Shown in pieces: positions 7,474-13,493 of a stretch of 15,637 nt of DNA (position 1 is its first letter; each line of letters starts with the position of its first letter). A program made the translations under genes and the position numbers. This DNA comes from SIAJ01 sp036266155 (GTDB taxonomy: Bacteria > Planctomycetota > Planctomycetia > Gemmatales > Gemmataceae), in NCBI GenBank assembly GCA_036266155.1, contig DATANR010000337.1, forward strand, positions 1-15,637. The letters run 5' to 3'. The notes below the pieces were generated by a model, which made no database searches, was not told the DNA's origin, and saw only the letters and a program-made list of their open reading frames with translations.

Positions 7474-8976
7474 TCACTTTCGCTCTGACGTGCGTCCATA
7501 CATTTCGGTCAGTGTCCGCAACCGATCCAATTTCGTTTCATCGAGTGCACCCGGAAGCATGCGCCAGCGCCAGTAGCCTTGACCCACGCCGGGCAGGTTC
7601 ATCCGCATTTCGGTTCCCAGGTCCAGCACATCTTGAACGGGTGCGATCGCCAAGTCCGCAACGCTAGCCCACGCGAGGCGGATCAGGTCCCATGCGATGT
7701 CCGAGCCGTCGCGCCCCATGTATCGCTGGGCAAATTGCTTTTCGTGCTCAGGCGCCGTCGCCCACCAGCCGCGGGTCGTGTCGTTGTCGTGCGTGCCCGT
7801 GTAAGCGATGCAGTTGCTAGGGTAGTTGTGCGGCAGGAACGGGTTGCTCGGCTTGTCGAATGCGAATTGAATGATCTTCATGCCGGGCAAGCCGAGCGCA
7901 TCGCGTAACGCGTAGACGTCGGGCGTGATTTCACCGAGGTCCTCGGCGATGACCGGCAAGCCACCCAGATCGGCACGCATGCGCTCGAACAACTCGCTGG
8001 CCGGGCCTGGCACCCATTCGCCCTTGATGGCGGTTGTCTCGCCGGCCGGAACCTGCCACGCGGCACAAAAGCCGCGGAAGTGATCGATACGGACAAGATC
8101 GACGAGTTCCAAAATTGCCTTCATGCGCGCCGTCCACCAGGCAAAACCGGTCGACCGCATCGCCTCCCAGTTGTAGTGCGGGTTACCCCAGAGTTGGCCA
8201 GTCCGAGAGAAGTAGTCGGGCGGTACGCCCGCGACGACGCGCGGGCGCAAGTCGGCTTCGAGCAGATAGTCGCCGGGATTCGCCCAAACGTCCGCCGAGT
8301 CGGGCGAGACGAAGATCGGCACGTCGCCAATGATGCGAATGCCGCATTCGCCGGCCTTTCGCCGCAGCTCATGCCACTGGCGAAAGAACAGAAATTGGCC
8401 AAATCGATAGACGCCAAACGACTCGGCGAGTTGCTCGCGTGCGGCCACCAGGCCCTCGGGGCGGCGTAATCGCAATTCGTCGGGCCATTCGTACCAGGCT
8501 TGCCCGCCGCGCGATTCTTTGATCGCCATGAACAACGCGTAATCGTCAATCCAGGCCCGGCGATCGTTGCCAAAGCGATCGAACTCGTCGCGCAGCCACG
8601 GCGTCCAACCGCTGCGAAAGTTCGCCCACGCTCGGCGGACCAAGCCGATTTTGAACGCTTCAACGCGCGGATAGTCAACGTGGTCGTCCGGCAGGCCCTG
8701 CCCCTCGATCTCTTCGGCCCGCATCAGGCCGTCGCGAACCAGCCACTCCGGACTCAGCAGATTGAGATTGCCGGCAAACGTCGAAAACGACTGATACGGC
8801 GAGTCCCCGTATCCCGTTGGTCCGACCGGCAAAATCTGCCACCACATTTGCCGTGCGCGTGCCAACGTGTCGATCCACGCATGAGCAATAGGCCCAAGAT
8901 CGCCGATCCCAAACCGGCCGGGCAGGCTGGTAGGATGCAACAGAATGCCGGAACCGCGTGGTAGCCGATTGGTCAT
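7474..8976 (-). CDS. malQ: 4-alpha-glucanotransferase (amylomaltase), GH77
   Basis: MalQ transfers segments of alpha-1,4-glucans between acceptors, releasing glucose, in glycogen or maltodextrin metabolism in the cytoplasm. The 500-residue length is normal for the bacterial form. It opens with the typical GSGILLHPTSLPG and keeps the three catalytic acids: nucleophile D298 in RIDHFRGF, acid/base E345 in AEDLG, and D397 in GTHDND. The substrate-loop motif GDVPIFVSPDSADVW is also present. ATG 8976 is chosen because AGGA lies at 8981-8984, four bases upstream; a start at 8991 would add only five non-conserved residues. It is convergent with mutL and divergent from the nuclease-like gene. No other glycogen gene is in the window. 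Confidence 0.96.
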   Translation of the reverse strand: MTNRLPRGSGILLHPTSLPGRFGIGDLGPIAHAWIDTLARARQMWWQILPVGPTGYGDSPYQSFSTFAGNLNLLSPEWLVRDGLMRAEEIEGQGLPDDHVDYPRVEAFKIGLVRRAWANFRSGWTPWLRDEFDRFGNDRRAWIDDYALFMAIKESRGGQAWYEWPDELRLRRPEGLVAAREQLAESFGVYRFGQFLFFRQWHELRRKAGECGIRIIGDVPIFVSPDSADVWANPGDYLLEADLRPRVVAGVPPDYFSRTGQLWGNPHYNWEAMRSTGFAWWTARMKAILELVDLVRIDHFRGFCAAWQVPAGETTAIKGEWVPGPASELFERMRADLGGLPVIAEDLGEITPDVYALRDALGLPGMKIIQFAFDKPSNPFLPHNYPSNCIAYTGTHDNDTTRGWWATAPEHEKQFAQRYMGRDGSDIAWDLIRLAWASVADLAIAPVQDVLDLGTEMRMNLPGVGQGYWRWRMLPGALDETKLDRLRTLTEMYGRTSERK

Positions 8977-8977
8977 G

Positions 8978-8985
8978 CCTTCCTT
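8978..8985 (-). promoter_or_regulatory. Shine-Dalgarno that fixes the malQ start
   Basis: On the minus strand the sequence AAGGAAGG ends one base before the ATG at 8976, with the AGGA core four bases away. It favours this start over the in-frame ATG at 8991. Confidence 0.65.
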
Positions 8986-9084
8986 TTGCACGAGTCCCTT
9001 GTTTCCCGAAATCTAGCGCGCCAGCGACACCGAAGCTCGAAGCCGCATAGGCGCGTCGGTCTCTCGAACATTCGCAATTCTGGT

Positions 9085-9113
9085 GCCCTAAGCTTACGAA
9101 AGTCCAATGTCAA
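9085..9113 (-). promoter_or_regulatory. Candidate malQ promoter (perfect -35, weak -10)
   Basis: Read on the minus strand, a perfect TTGACA (9108-9113) is followed after 17 bp by TAGGGC (9085-9090), which matches the -10 consensus at only two positions. It lies about 110 bp upstream of the malQ start. The -35 could be chance. Confidence 0.28.
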
Positions 9114-9132
9114 GGTCCGCGACGGCGATCGA

Positions 9133-9146
9133 GCGAGTATACTCGC
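9133..9146. promoter_or_regulatory. 14-bp palindrome overlapping a -10-like element
   Basis: GCGAGTATACTCGC is a perfect inverted repeat. Its centre contains TATACT (9138-9143), a 5 of 6 match to a -10 box, 40 bp before the nuclease-like gene. No -35 match is seen at the right distance. A regulator bound here would block the promoter; that is inference. Confidence 0.45.
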
Positions 9147-9157
9147 GGTTGGGACAT

Positions 9158-9171
9158 TGGGATCGATCCCA
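9158..9171. promoter_or_regulatory. Second 14-bp palindrome before the nuclease-like gene
   Basis: TGGGATCGATCCCA is a perfect inverted repeat whose centre is 25 bp from that of the first palindrome and which ends 11 bp before the ATG at 9183. Its sequence differs from the first, so the two need not bind the same factor. It could also fold in the mRNA over the ribosome entry site. Confidence 0.4.
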
Positions 9172-9182
9172 CGGGTGATGCG

Positions 9183-9980
9183 ATGATCACCGACCCGCTC
9201 TTTTATCGACTCTTCGCGACCAGCCCGGAGACTTTCTTCCTGTTGCTGGGAATGCCCGTGGACTCGGCCAGAGAGATGGCGGCGCGCTATCAATACCAAG
9301 CTCTCGAGGTCAAGGAAACCGCGCACCGCCTGGATGGCATCTTCTTGCCCAAGGAATCGGACTTACCGCTGTATTTTCTCGAAGTCCAGTTCTATCGCCT
9401 GCCCGGCGTGTTCGCGGACCTTCTGGCCAAGGTCTACACCTACTTGAAGCAGCACGATCCCAGCCAGGCCTTTTGCGGCGTGGTGCTCTTTGCCGAGCGA
9501 GCGCTGGAGCCACTCGGATTGGCGCCGTATCAACCCCTCATCGAAGCCAGCATGGTCCGGCGGTTCTACTTGGACGAGATGCCGGAGCTTGCCGATGCGC
9601 CGCCGGGCTTGTCGATTCTGTATTTGATCCGTCAGGCCGAAGGCCTGGCGCCGGAGACGGCGCGCAACCTCATCGTCCGCGTGAAGTCGGAAATCGCGGA
9701 TGAATCGTTACGCGACGATCTGGTAGAATTGATTGAAACGGTGATCCTGTACAAGTTGCCGCGCTTGTCGCGGGAGGAGATTCAAAACATGCTGCAGGTT
9801 CAAGACATTCGGGAGAGCCGCGTCTATCAGGAGGCGCTGGAAGAAGGCAGAGAAGAAGCAACAAATCGCGACATCGCTAAGTTGGCCGCCAAGAGAATGT
9901 CGGCGAGTGAGATTGCGGAGCTTCTGGATTTGGACCTGGAACGCGTACGCCGAGTGATTGACAGTTTGGCGAACAACTAA
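9183..9980 (+). CDS. PD-(D/E)XK nuclease-like protein, DUF2887/Rpn type
   Basis: A 265-residue protein whose N-terminal part matches the DUF2887 pattern (FYRLF, then VKETAHRLDGIFLP, then FLEVQF), a group in the PD-(D/E)XK nuclease superfamily related to the Rpn (recombination-promoting nuclease) proteins. The likely catalytic residues are D51 and the E67-V-Q69 pair, intact. After the nuclease domain (about 1-200) comes a charged helix (DIRESRVYQEALEEGREE, 208-225) and a helix-turn-helix-like tail (SASEIAELLDLDLERVRRVI, 240-259), a layout common in this family. Rpn proteins nick DNA and can act as antiphage toxins; for DUF2887 no activity is established. The start codon lacks a good Shine-Dalgarno. 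Two palindromes precede it and a gene duplicating its tail follows 13 bp later. The family is fairly sure, the role inferred. Confidence 0.82.
   Translation: MITDPLFYRLFATSPETFFLLLGMPVDSAREMAARYQYQALEVKETAHRLDGIFLPKESDLPLYFLEVQFYRLPGVFADLLAKVYTYLKQHDPSQAFCGVVLFAERALEPLGLAPYQPLIEASMVRRFYLDEMPELADAPPGLSILYLIRQAEGLAPETARNLIVRVKSEIADESLRDDLVELIETVILYKLPRLSREEIQNMLQVQDIRESRVYQEALEEGREEATNRDIAKLAAKRMSASEIAELLDLDLERVRRVIDSLANN
9789..9980 (+). CDS. Candidate gene-within-gene: C-terminal 63 residues from an internal start
   Basis: In frame within the nuclease-like gene, codon 203 is ATG and is preceded by GGGAGGA at 9772-9778, ten bases upstream, a much better ribosome site than that of the full-length gene. 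Translation from here would give a 63-residue protein made of the charged helix plus the helix-turn-helix-like tail, without the nuclease part. In E. coli Rpn genes, such internally started C-terminal proteins (RpnS) exist and inhibit the toxic full-length protein. Support here comes from the separate downstream gene, whose start aligns with this internal ATG. Production of this form is not shown by the sequence alone. Confidence 0.42.
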   Translation: MLQVQDIRESRVYQEALEEGREEATNRDIAKLAAKRMSASEIAELLDLDLERVRRVIDSLANN

Positions 9981-9985
9981 GGAGG
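9979..9985 (+). promoter_or_regulatory. Strong Shine-Dalgarno of the 79-residue gene
   Basis: AAGGAGG lies eight bases before ATG 9994 and overlaps the last bases of the upstream stop codon. It is the strongest ribosome site in the window. It decides the start: the same frame is open further upstream, but no upstream start codon has such a site. Confidence 0.75.
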
Positions 9986-9993
9986 CTCAAGCA

Positions 9994-10233
9994 ATGCCGC
10001 TTCTTCATGACATTCGAGAGAGCCTCGTCTATCAGGAGGCGCTGGCAGAAGGAATTGAACTGGGGAAGAAAGAAGCAATTGAACGGCAGAAAGCACAGGT
10101 GATGGAAGAAGAAACCGATCGGCTCATTGCCAAGTTGGCCACCAAAAGATTGTCAGCAACGGAGATTTCAGAGCTTTTGGATCTTGATTTTGAACGCGTG
10201 CGCCGGGTGTTGGGGGCTGCGACAAACATCTGA
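9994..10233 (+). CDS. Stand-alone duplicate of the nuclease C-terminal tail (79 aa)
   Basis: A small, highly charged protein with no nuclease domain. It matches the last 63 residues of the preceding gene: both begin with an ATG a few codons before DIRES-VYQEAL-EG and end with the KR-SA-EI-ELLDLD-ERVRRV motif. The copy has 16 extra residues in the charged linker (30-45). By hand count, 9804-9847 and 10009-10052 differ at 3 of 44 bases. In the 26-codon helix-turn-helix part (9879-9956 against 10132-10209) 13 codons differ, 8 synonymously and 5 conservatively, which points to selection on the protein. It follows 13 bp behind the nuclease gene, so they are probably co-transcribed. It may be an inhibitor, a partner or an autoregulator of the nuclease; a decaying remnant is less likely given the intact frame and strong ribosome site. 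Confidence 0.75.
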   Translation: MPLLHDIRESLVYQEALAEGIELGKKEAIERQKAQVMEEETDRLIAKLATKRLSATEISELLDLDFERVRRVLGAATNI

Positions 10234-10238
10234 AGCGA

Positions 10239-10415
10239 CTACAGAAACGTCGACAGCACAAACAGCACAAGTCCGATGGCCAGCAGGAACGTCGTCATCC
10301 GGAAGCCCCAGTGGGCTGCCTCGCGGACAATCTTGTTCCAGTTGTCGTGCCGGGTCGCGCTGTAAACCAAGCTGACGACGACGATGAGAATTGGCAGGTG
10401 GATGTAGATGTTCAC
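10239..10415 (-). CDS. Small two-helix membrane protein, unknown function
   Basis: A 58-residue protein with hydrophobic segments at about 3-19 and 40-57 joined by a charged loop (SATRHDNWNKIVREAAHWGF). Its GTG start overlaps the stop of the upstream gene in the four bases GTGA (10412-10415), a classic sign of translational coupling, which is why this start is preferred to the longer open frame upstream. It ends 5 bp from the convergent 79-residue gene. I recognise the style as one seen beside DUF6677-like genes in planctomycetes, but no function is known to me. It may form a complex with the upstream membrane protein. Confidence 0.68.
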   Translation of the reverse strand: MNIYIHLPILIVVVSLVYSATRHDNWNKIVREAAHWGFRMTTFLLAIGLVLFVLSTFL

Positions 10416-10954
10416 GCGGCCCCCTGCGGCGTCGTGGACTTCACTTCGCGGAAAGCCGGGCCGGCAAGAGCATCGTAAATCACCAGCACGTTCAAAACTC
10501 CCGCGATCACCGTATAGACCCAACCCAGGTCCCAGGTCTTGTCCTCGCTGCGCTGGAGATCGTTGATGCGCTCGATGCTCGGGGCACGCATCCAACCTTG
10601 CAGCGGCGGATTTTGGTCATTCTCGTCGTAGACGTAGTACTGGTAGAGCGCCGGCCACGCGGCCATGCCGATGGGAAACTGGCCGACGAACTGAAACCGC
10701 GTGTAGATGTCCGACGCGAGCCGACTCACGGGAGCGTCGCCCTTGTGATAGTCGGGCAGATAGACGTTTTGACCCTTACCGAGATACATTCCATAAAAGA
10801 AGAGCGCATACAAGCAAATCAGAAACAACAAGCCCTTGCGGACACGCCCTTGCGTGAGCTGACCAAGTCCCGGAATCAAATAGCTCAAGATCGCCGCAAC
10901 ATAGTCGAGCTTGACTGGCGGCGGCGGTGGAGACGACGGAGTGGAAGACGACAT
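10412..10954 (-). CDS. Membrane protein resembling DUF6677, unknown function
   Basis: A 180-residue protein. After a Ser/Pro-rich start (2-13) comes a TM2-like hairpin at about 18-58 with the motif PGLGQLTQGRVRKG between two hydrophobic helices. A soluble loop of about 85 residues rich in aromatic and acidic residues follows, then a last hydrophobic segment at 144-165 (GWVYTVIAGVLNVLVIYDALAGP) and a polar tail. The overall pattern resembles the planctomycete family DUF6677; this is from memory. It is translationally coupled to the 58-residue membrane protein and lies 99 bp behind the Pro-rich protein gene. ATG 10954 has no clear Shine-Dalgarno. Confidence 0.75.
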   Translation of the reverse strand: MSSSTPSSPPPPPVKLDYVAAILSYLIPGLGQLTQGRVRKGLLFLICLYALFFYGMYLGKGQNVYLPDYHKGDAPVSRLASDIYTRFQFVGQFPIGMAAWPALYQYYVYDENDQNPPLQGWMRAPSIERINDLQRSEDKTWDLGWVYTVIAGVLNVLVIYDALAGPAFREVKSTTPQGAA

Positions 10955-11053
10955 ACGGCCAAGGTTGGAGGCGCGAAGGAAGGAGGCGATAAACGTACTT
11001 CGCCAGCGTTCGGATTATCTTAGGACTCAGGCCCAGATTACCCAGGCCCGATG

Positions 11054-11716
11054 TCACCGATTGGTCGGCTGCCAGCCGAATCGCGCCAGATTGATTTTCG
11101 ACCAGTCGAAGCCCTGCCATTCTGCCGCCGCCCAGACACCGGTGGCGAGCAACATCAAGATTCCGCACCAACCGAGTGTGTTGCGCCCGGCGCCGCGCAA
11201 CCAGGTCCCCAGTGGCCCGAGCAGATAGGTCAGGATGTTGAAAGTCTGATTGAGAATTTCGAGAAGCCTTACCGGAAGCATCGTCGGTGGCTTCGCGGTG
11301 CTCGGCGGTGGTTGGCCGTGGACAAAGCCAACGGGCATGGCAAACGGAAGTTGTTCGGCGCCGGGCACGGCCATAGCGAAAGCGGGCGGGTATGGCGAAT
11401 TCGCTTGATACCGCGGGGGCAGAGCCATTGTGGGCGCAGCCGCGACGGGCGCGCCCCATGCCACGACCGGCGGCGGTTGTGGCGCGGGAGGCTGCGACCA
11501 TTCGGCACGCCATTCGCGCACAACCGGCTCGCCCGGTTGCGGCGGCGTTGGCGGGGCAATCTCGCGAATGGTGGGTGCGGGGAAGGACATTGCCGGGGCC
11601 GGTGGCTGCTCCGCGGGTTCACCCGGCAAGGACGGCAGCGACAACATTCGCTTCAACAGCGCGTCGATTTCGTCAAGCTGTTGGCGCGTTGGCAAGTTGC
11701 TCGTTGGCGTGGACAT
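11054..11716 (-). CDS. Proline-rich protein with C-terminal membrane anchor, unknown function
   Basis: A 220-residue protein that I cannot assign. An N-terminal helix with the motif LDEIDALLKRMLSLP (14-28) is followed by a Pro/Ala-rich, probably disordered stretch (29-146), an amphipathic or hydrophobic stretch (150-173), one membrane helix (about 180-198) and a short aromatic tail. There is no signal peptide, so it is likely a tail-anchored protein with a cytoplasmic linker. The ATG start is supported by GGAAGGGA upstream. It may be in an operon with the two membrane proteins downstream, although the 99-bp gap could contain a separate promoter. Confidence 0.7.
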   Translation of the reverse strand: MSTPTSNLPTRQQLDEIDALLKRMLSLPSLPGEPAEQPPAPAMSFPAPTIREIAPPTPPQPGEPVVREWRAEWSQPPAPQPPPVVAWGAPVAAAPTMALPPRYQANSPYPPAFAMAVPGAEQLPFAMPVGFVHGQPPPSTAKPPTMLPVRLLEILNQTFNILTYLLGPLGTWLRGAGRNTLGWCGILMLLATGVWAAAEWQGFDWSKINLARFGWQPTNR

Positions 11717-11814
11717 CTACGGTCCCTTCCCTGGGAGCCTCACGGGGCGTCCGACCGGCATCAACTGCCTAGTCTAACCTCAACCCCCAAATGAAATAAA
11801 CCCGAGTTTCTGAC

Positions 11815-12537
11815 GTGTCCGACCGCTTCTATTTCGGTGGTCCGCTTGGCCGCGGCGCCGTGACGCTGGATGGCCCGGAAGCTCATCACCTCGCGACCGT
11901 ACGCCGTTTTCAACCCGGTGACTCGGTGACTCTTTTTAATGGCGATGGACACGAGTATGTGTCTGAGATCGTTAGCGTCGGAAGAAAACGCGTCGAGCTT
12001 CAGGTCACAAACCTGCTCTCGCCCGTGCGCGAATTGTCATTCCGACTACACGTGGCGTCCGCGTTGCCCAAGGGGGACCGTGGCGATTTCTTGATCGAAA
12101 AGCTGACGGAACTCGGCGTCACCGCCTTCACGCCGCTCATCACCGAGCGGTCGATCATCAAGATCGACGAGGCGAAGACCGACAAGTTGCGGCGGGCGGT
12201 AATCGAAGCCAGTAAGCAATGCGGGCGGAACGTGCTGATGCAGATTTTCAGCCCAGCTCGGTGGACGGATTGGTTTCCGCAACAATCGGGCCGGCGACTG
12301 ATTGCGCATACGAAGGTCGGCGAACCGATGCCGGGGAACCCGAAGCGCAGCGAAGCAACCGGGGGACTGACGATCGCGATTGGGCCGGAAGGCGGATTCT
12401 CGGACGAAGAAGTAGCGGCAGCGCTGGCGGTGGGATGGGAACCGTTTTCGCTCGGGCCTCGAATCCTTCGGGTGGAGACGGCAGCAATCGCGGCCGCCCT
12501 CGTCGCTACTGCTTTTTTGAACCGTGATGCTCAGTAA
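11815..12537 (+). CDS. rsmE: 16S rRNA (uracil-1498-N3)-methyltransferase
   Basis: RsmE methylates N3 of U1498 in 16S rRNA of the 30S subunit using S-adenosylmethionine. The 240-residue length is typical. An N-terminal PUA-like RNA-binding domain (1-70, with GPEAHHLATVRR) is followed by a SPOUT-fold methyltransferase domain with the family motifs EKLTELGV (95-102), EASKQCGR (131-138), IGPEGGFSDEE (189-199) and LGPRILRVETA (213-223), the last two forming the cofactor-binding knot. The start is GTG at the conserved N terminus SDRFYF. It stands alone on the plus strand, and its stop overlaps the end of the convergent kinase gene by 7 bp. Confidence 0.95.
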   Translation: MSDRFYFGGPLGRGAVTLDGPEAHHLATVRRFQPGDSVTLFNGDGHEYVSEIVSVGRKRVELQVTNLLSPVRELSFRLHVASALPKGDRGDFLIEKLTELGVTAFTPLITERSIIKIDEAKTDKLRRAVIEASKQCGRNVLMQIFSPARWTDWFPQQSGRRLIAHTKVGEPMPGNPKRSEATGGLTIAIGPEGGFSDEEVAAALAVGWEPFSLGPRILRVETAAIAAALVATAFLNRDAQ

Positions 12538-13454
12538 TCGTCGCGAGCCAGATTGTCGAGGGCATCTTTCAAAGCCATTGCCGACGCGAAACGCCCCGTT
12601 GGATCGCGCGTGATCGCCTTACGCAGGATCGCGCACAGGTCGTCGTCAAGCTCCGGATTCAAATCCTTCGGATCACGCGGCGGCGTATTGAGATGCTTGC
12701 GCAACGTCTCCTCGCTGGACAACGAACGTTCCCACGGCAGCACGCCCGTGAAGATTTCAAAGGCCGTCACGCCGAGCGCAAAGATATCGACGCGATGATC
12801 GGTCGTCTGCCGTTTGATGATCTCCGGCGCCAGATAATCCGCGGTGCCGGTGCGATTGCCGGGTTTGCAATAGTCGGGCGTGTATGGAATCGTCAGGCCG
12901 AAATCGATCAATTTCACAACGCCGTCCTTGGTCACCATCACGTTGCGTGGACACAGATCGCGGTGCAAGAATTTGTGGGAGTGCAGATACTGAACAGCCC
13001 CGCAAAGCTGCTTCAAATAGTTGATCCGATTGCCCTTCAACTGCGGGCTCTTCGTCTCGATCAAATAGTTCAGGCCGAGCCCGTCGATCCACTCCATCAC
13101 GAGATAGGGCTCGCCTTCGGTCGTCTTGCCGTGCTCGTAGGTCGCCACGCAGTTCTCGTGCTTCAAGCTCATGCAGACGACGCCTTCTGACGGCTTGTCG
13201 AGCCCTTGATTGGTGAAGCGCTCCTCGAACTTGGCGGTCTTGACCTTGTCGAGCAGTTTTAAGCAGACCATGCGGCCGAGGTTGTTGTCGTAGGCGTGCC
13301 AGCACTTCGACATGCTGCCCTGGCCCGTTCGATTGCGCAGCTCGAACCGTTTGGCCAGATCGACGATCTGCAGCTTGTCCTTTTTCTTCTTCTTGGCCGC
13401 GCCGGGCGGCCCCTTCTTTCCGCCGCCGCCGAACAGGTTCGAGAAGAAGCCCAC
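12531..13454 (-). CDS. Hanks-type Ser/Thr protein kinase with HRDLCPRN catalytic loop
   Basis: A 307-residue soluble kinase without membrane segment or sensor domain. A Gly/Lys-rich N terminus (9-27, with KKKKK) precedes the kinase domain. Visible are the Gly-rich loop (GQGSMS, 44-49), the ATP lysine K66 in VCLKLL, the catalytic loop HRDLCPRN (164-171), DFG (184-186) and APE (209-211). Normally the catalytic loop of Ser/Thr kinases is HRDLKPEN; here Lys is Cys and an Arg precedes the Asn, which is partly like tyrosine kinases (HRDLAARN). Catalytic D166 and metal-binding N171 remain, so activity is likely but altered. The start is GTG with AAGGGG upstream. It follows accD by 39 bp, so co-transcription with accD is probable. 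Confidence 0.9.
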   Translation of the reverse strand: MGFFSNLFGGGGKKGPPGAAKKKKKDKLQIVDLAKRFELRNRTGQGSMSKCWHAYDNNLGRMVCLKLLDKVKTAKFEERFTNQGLDKPSEGVVCMSLKHENCVATYEHGKTTEGEPYLVMEWIDGLGLNYLIETKSPQLKGNRINYLKQLCGAVQYLHSHKFLHRDLCPRNVMVTKDGVVKLIDFGLTIPYTPDYCKPGNRTGTADYLAPEIIKRQTTDHRVDIFALGVTAFEIFTGVLPWERSLSSEETLRKHLNTPPRDPKDLNPELDDDLCAILRKAITRDPTGRFASAMALKDALDNLARDDY

Positions 13455-13493
13455 GGAAAACCCCTTAACGCAAATATTGAAACCAAGAACTGG

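Noticed and set aside
8973..9326. Minus-strand open frame of 117 codons upstream of malQ
   Set aside because: It overlaps the nuclease-like gene on the opposite strand and has no family resemblance; malQ has its own good ribosome site.
10416..10595. Longer form of the 58-aa membrane protein starting at 10595
   Set aside because: The extension is the upstream membrane-protein gene read out of frame; the GTGA overlap gives a natural start at 10415.
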